Below, piece after piece: positions 61,773 through 64,000 of a stretch of DNA of 64,000 nt (position 1 is the stretch's first letter; the number at the start of each line of letters is the position of its first letter). A model generated the notes under the pieces. The model ran no database searches, was not told the origin of the DNA, and worked only from the letters and a program-made list of their open reading frames with translations. Where the stretch lies: positions 1-64,000 of the forward strand of contig NZ_QTPP01000029.1 of NCBI RefSeq assembly GCF_003853415.1, written 5' to 3'. This DNA comes from Burkholderia sp. Bp9142. Its GTDB lineage: Bacteria; Pseudomonadota; Gammaproteobacteria; Burkholderiales; Burkholderiaceae. Both the position numbers and the translations under genes were made by a program.

Positions 61773-62686
61773 ACGTCCGCCTGTTCCGCCGGCTGCCGTT
61801 GCTCGCGACGCTGGTCGCGCTCGCGCACGCGCCTTTCGCTCACGCCGAGGTCACGACCCGCGACGATGCGGGCAATACCGTCACGCTGCCCGCGCCCGCG
61901 CAACGCGTGATCAGTCTCGCACCGCATGCGACCGAGCTGGTCTACGCGGCCGGCGGCGGCGCGAAGCTGGTCGGCACCGTCACGTACAGCGACTACCCGC
62001 CCGCCGCGCAGGCCGTGCCGCGCGTCGGCGACAACAAGGCGCTCGACCTCGAGCGGATCGCCGCGCTGAAGCCGGACCTGATCGTCGTCTGGCGGCACGG
62101 CAATGCCGAACGGCAGACCGATGCGCTGCGGGCACTGCACATCCCGCTGTTCTTCAGTGAACCCAAGCATCTCGACGACGTGGCGACGTCGCTGCGCCGG
62201 CTCGGCACGCTGCTCGGCACGGAACCGGTCGCCGACGCGGCCGCGGCATCGTTCGCGCGCGACATCGCGGCGCTGCGCGCGCGTTACGCGACGCGCCCGC
62301 CCGTCGCGATGTTCTTCCAGGTATGGGACCGGCCGCTGACGACGCTCAACGGCGCGCATCTGTTCAACGACGTCATCGCTCTATGCGGCGGACGCAACGT
62401 GTTCGCCGCGCTGAAGCCGCTTGCGCCGACCGTCACCGACGAGGCCGTGCTCGCGGCCAATCCGGAAGCGATCGTGACAACGAGCGCCGGCGCGACGCGC
62501 TCGGACGCGCCGCTGCCGAGCCTCGCGCGCTGGCGTGCATGGCCCGCGCTGACGGCGGTGGCGCGCAACAACCTGTTCGCGATCGACGGCGACCTGCTGA
62601 CCCGTCCGTCGCCGCGGATCGCGCAAGGCGCGGCCGCGCTGTGCGAGGACCTCGACGCGGCGCGGGCGCGACGGCCGGCACGCTGA
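61769..62686 (+). CDS. btuF: Cobalamin-binding periplasmic protein (BtuF-like)
   Basis: The 305-residue protein has a signal peptide (LLATLVALAHAPFAHA) followed by the class III binding-protein fold: RVISLAPHATELVYAAGGG, VGDNKALDLERIAALKPDLIVVW and LFNDVIALCGGRNVF. It captures vitamin B12 or a precursor for an ABC importer. The btuC and btuD genes are not in the window, so transporter partners must lie beyond the edge or elsewhere. It is last of the overlapping cobU-cbiB-cobD-btuF set and convergent with cobC. Confidence 0.9.
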   Translation: MNVRLFRRLPLLATLVALAHAPFAHAEVTTRDDAGNTVTLPAPAQRVISLAPHATELVYAAGGGAKLVGTVTYSDYPPAAQAVPRVGDNKALDLERIAALKPDLIVVWRHGNAERQTDALRALHIPLFFSEPKHLDDVATSLRRLGTLLGTEPVADAAAASFARDIAALRARYATRPPVAMFFQVWDRPLTTLNGAHLFNDVIALCGGRNVFAALKPLAPTVTDEAVLAANPEAIVTTSAGATRSDAPLPSLARWRAWPALTAVARNNLFAIDGDLLTRPSPRIAQGAAALCEDLDAARARRPAR

Positions 62687-62733
62687 TTCCGGGCTTCGGC
62701 GCCCTTCCGCGCTTCGGGCGCGAACGCGATCGC

Positions 62734-63318
62734 CTACGCGTCCCAGTGGACGACTTCCCACGAGCGCGCGGCATCATCCATACGCAGCCACACGACGCCG
62801 CCCGTCGGCACCGGTCGCGACAGCAGCGTATCGAGCGGCACGCGCAACGCGTGCGACGCGAGCGCGCGAATCACGCCTGCATGCGTGAGTGTCCATTGCG
62901 GCGCGTCGGTCCGCGCGACCGCGTCCGCAATCCGTGCGACACGCGCGGCGAACCGTGCGACGCTTTCGCCGCCGTGCGCGCACGCATGCATCAGGTCGGC
63001 CGCCCACGCATCGAGCGCGGCGCGGTCGATATCGTCCCAGCGCTGCAGTTCCCACGCCCCGAAGTCCATTTCCTGCCAGCCCGCATCGCGCCGCAGCGGC
63101 ACGCCGAACGCCTGCGCGAGCCGTTCGGCGACCGACGCGCAGCGCGTCAGCGGGCTCGTCCAGACCTGCGCCGGCAACGGCGCCCCGAGCGCCGCCAGAT
63201 GCTCGCGCACGGCCCGCGCGCCCGCATCGGCCGATGCGGCGAGCGGCACGTCGCTGCGTCCGTAGCAAACGCCCGGCTCGATATCGACGGCCGGATGGCG
63301 AATCAGGACGAGATCCAT
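62734..63318 (-). CDS. cobC: Alpha-ribazole phosphatase (histidine phosphatase family)
   Basis: The 194-residue enzyme has LVLIRHPAVDIEPGVCYGRSD, with the catalytic His and Arg in the RH motif. SPLTRCASVAERLA, the Glu/Asp in WQEMDFGAWE and the second His in LTHAGVIRAL follow. It dephosphorylates alpha-ribazole-5'-phosphate or adenosylcobalamin phosphate. The ATG at 63318 overlaps the 3' end of cobS by 16 bp. Confidence 0.92.
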   Translation of the reverse strand: MDLVLIRHPAVDIEPGVCYGRSDVPLAASADAGARAVREHLAALGAPLPAQVWTSPLTRCASVAERLAQAFGVPLRRDAGWQEMDFGAWELQRWDDIDRAALDAWAADLMHACAHGGESVARFAARVARIADAVARTDAPQWTLTHAGVIRALASHALRVPLDTLLSRPVPTGGVVWLRMDDAARSWEVVHWDA

Positions 63319-64000
63319 CCGAGCACCGAGAAGTAGATCGCCAGTTCGCCCAGTTGCTGCGCGAAGCCGAGACAGTCGCCGGTATAACCGCCGATCCGCT
63401 TCACGAAATAGCGGGCGACCGAGGCACGCACGAGCACGAGCGCGACGAAGGCCGCGGCGCCCGCGCGCCAGTCCGGCCAGAACAGCCACGGCAGCCCGAA
63501 TGCGGCCGCGACCCAGGCCGAGCGCGCGCCCATGCGCTGCGCGACCGGCTTCGCCTTGCCCTCCGGCCGGACGTAGTCGAGCGACATCAGCAGGCTCACG
63601 GCCGCCGCGCGGCTTGCCGCGTGCGCGGCGATCATCGTCCACGCGGCGCGCAGCGGCGGCATGGCCGCGAGCGCCTGCCATTTCAGGCCGAGCGCGATCA
63701 CGAGCGCGACCGCGCCGAACGTGCCGATTCGCGAGTCGTGCATGATGCGCAGCACGTCGTCGCGCGTATAGCCGCCGCCGAACGCATCGCAACTGTCGGC
63801 CAGGCCATCCTCGTGAAACGCGCCGGTGGCGAGCAGCGTCGCGGCCATCGACAGCCCGACCGCGATCGACGCGGGCAGCAGCCGCAGCGCCGCGAGATAG
63901 ACGAGCGCGCCCCACGCGCCAACACATGCGCCGACCAGCGGAAAGTAACGCGCGGCCTGGTCGAGATCGCCGGCCGCGTAGCCGATCGCACGCGGCACCG
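63303..64000 (-). CDS. cobS: Adenosylcobinamide-GDP ribazoletransferase (partial, cut by right edge)
   Basis: About 232 residues of the membrane protein are visible. GAFHEDGLADSCDAFGGG holds the metal-binding acidic residues, and HDSRIGTFGAVALV and SVLGWISS are at the C-terminus. It joins activated cobinamide to alpha-ribazole. The visible frame is open at position 64000 and the usual N-terminus (about 15-20 more residues) is off the edge. An internal GTG at 63998 is not the start. It overlaps cobC by 16 bp. Confidence 0.93.
   Translation of the reverse strand, partial: VPRAIGYAAGDLDQAARYFPLVGACVGAWGALVYLAALRLLPASIAVGLSMAATLLATGAFHEDGLADSCDAFGGGYTRDDVLRIMHDSRIGTFGAVALVIALGLKWQALAAMPPLRAAWTMIAAHAASRAAAVSLLMSLDYVRPEGKAKPVAQRMGARSAWVAAAFGLPWLFWPDWRAGAAAFVALVLVRASVARYFVKRIGGYTGDCLGFAQQLGELAIYFSVLGWISS

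Overview
The window is GC-rich (about two thirds G+C) and densely coded, with few gaps. Its gene content and order point to Burkholderia sensu stricto, most likely a cepacia-complex member and its large chromosome. Supporting arrangements are hemC-hemDX-hemY divergent from ppc, apbC near metG, tamA-tamB, DUF3460-scpA, panC-panD, dcd followed by an Orn/Lys/Arg decarboxylase, and a cobQ / cobU-cbiB-cobD-btuF / cobC-cobS vitamin B12 cluster. This assignment rests on recognising proteins and gene order by eye; no database search was run. I see no rRNA, tRNA, CRISPR array, insertion sequence or prophage.

Layout from left to right. 1-2.1 kb: a NitT/TauT-type ABC importer, with a double-length permease and an ATPase cut by the left edge. 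2.6 kb: an orphan 88-aa protein with a possible Cas2/SinR-like fold. 2.9-5.7 kb: an EnvZ/OmpR-like two-component pair divergent from a Spy/CpxP-like periplasmic protein. 5.8-6.5 kb: a pirin. 6.8-10.0 kb: a HisJQMP-type basic amino acid importer. 10.1-11.7 kb: an acetyltransferase and a divergent LysR regulator. 12.2-13.3 kb: a general porin behind a long AT-rich leader. 13.5-15.6 kb: PII protein and NAD+ synthetase. 15.7-21.3 kb: a FemAB/GNAT-like protein, a GH3 beta-glucosidase lipoprotein divergent from an AraC regulator, and a GIY-YIG protein with a histone-H1-like tail. 21.4 kb: pyrophosphatase. 22.2-25.9 kb: an aldehyde dehydrogenase / SDR / MFS catabolic operon behind a strong leader hairpin.

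26-33.4 kb: the haem branch (hemC, fused hemDX, hemY) and ppc. 33.5-35.3 kb: a methyltransferase and a divergent MmyB-type repressor sharing a 16-bp palindrome. 35.4-37.6 kb: argH and a HAD hydrolase. 37.7-41.4 kb: dcd, an acid-induced-type decarboxylase and a tandem LprI-domain protein. 41.7-43.5 kb: a Cu/Zn-SOD-like lipoprotein that has lost its zinc-site histidines, and apbC. 43.8-47.0 kb: a glycine-zipper OmpA-like lipoprotein and metG. 47.1-53.0 kb: tamB and tamA. 53.3-55.9 kb: DUF3460, scpA, panC, panD. 56.1-57.6 kb: an orphan ParA-like ATPase, DoxX and a small secreted protein. 57.7-64 kb: cobalamin nucleotide-loop assembly and B12 uptake genes, running off the right edge inside cobS.

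Most genes are core metabolism or envelope biogenesis. The accessory-looking parts are the GH3/AraC pair, the ALDH-SDR-MFS operon, the orphan regulators and the first ABC importer. Convergent pairs are mostly separated by clear bidirectional hairpin terminators. Several divergent pairs carry symmetric elements that are good operator candidates. I found no convincing new multi-gene defence or mobile system; the best leads are single odd proteins (SodC-like, GIY-YIG/H1, the Cas2-like orphan, decarboxylase-LprI coupling) and unexplained regulatory DNA.
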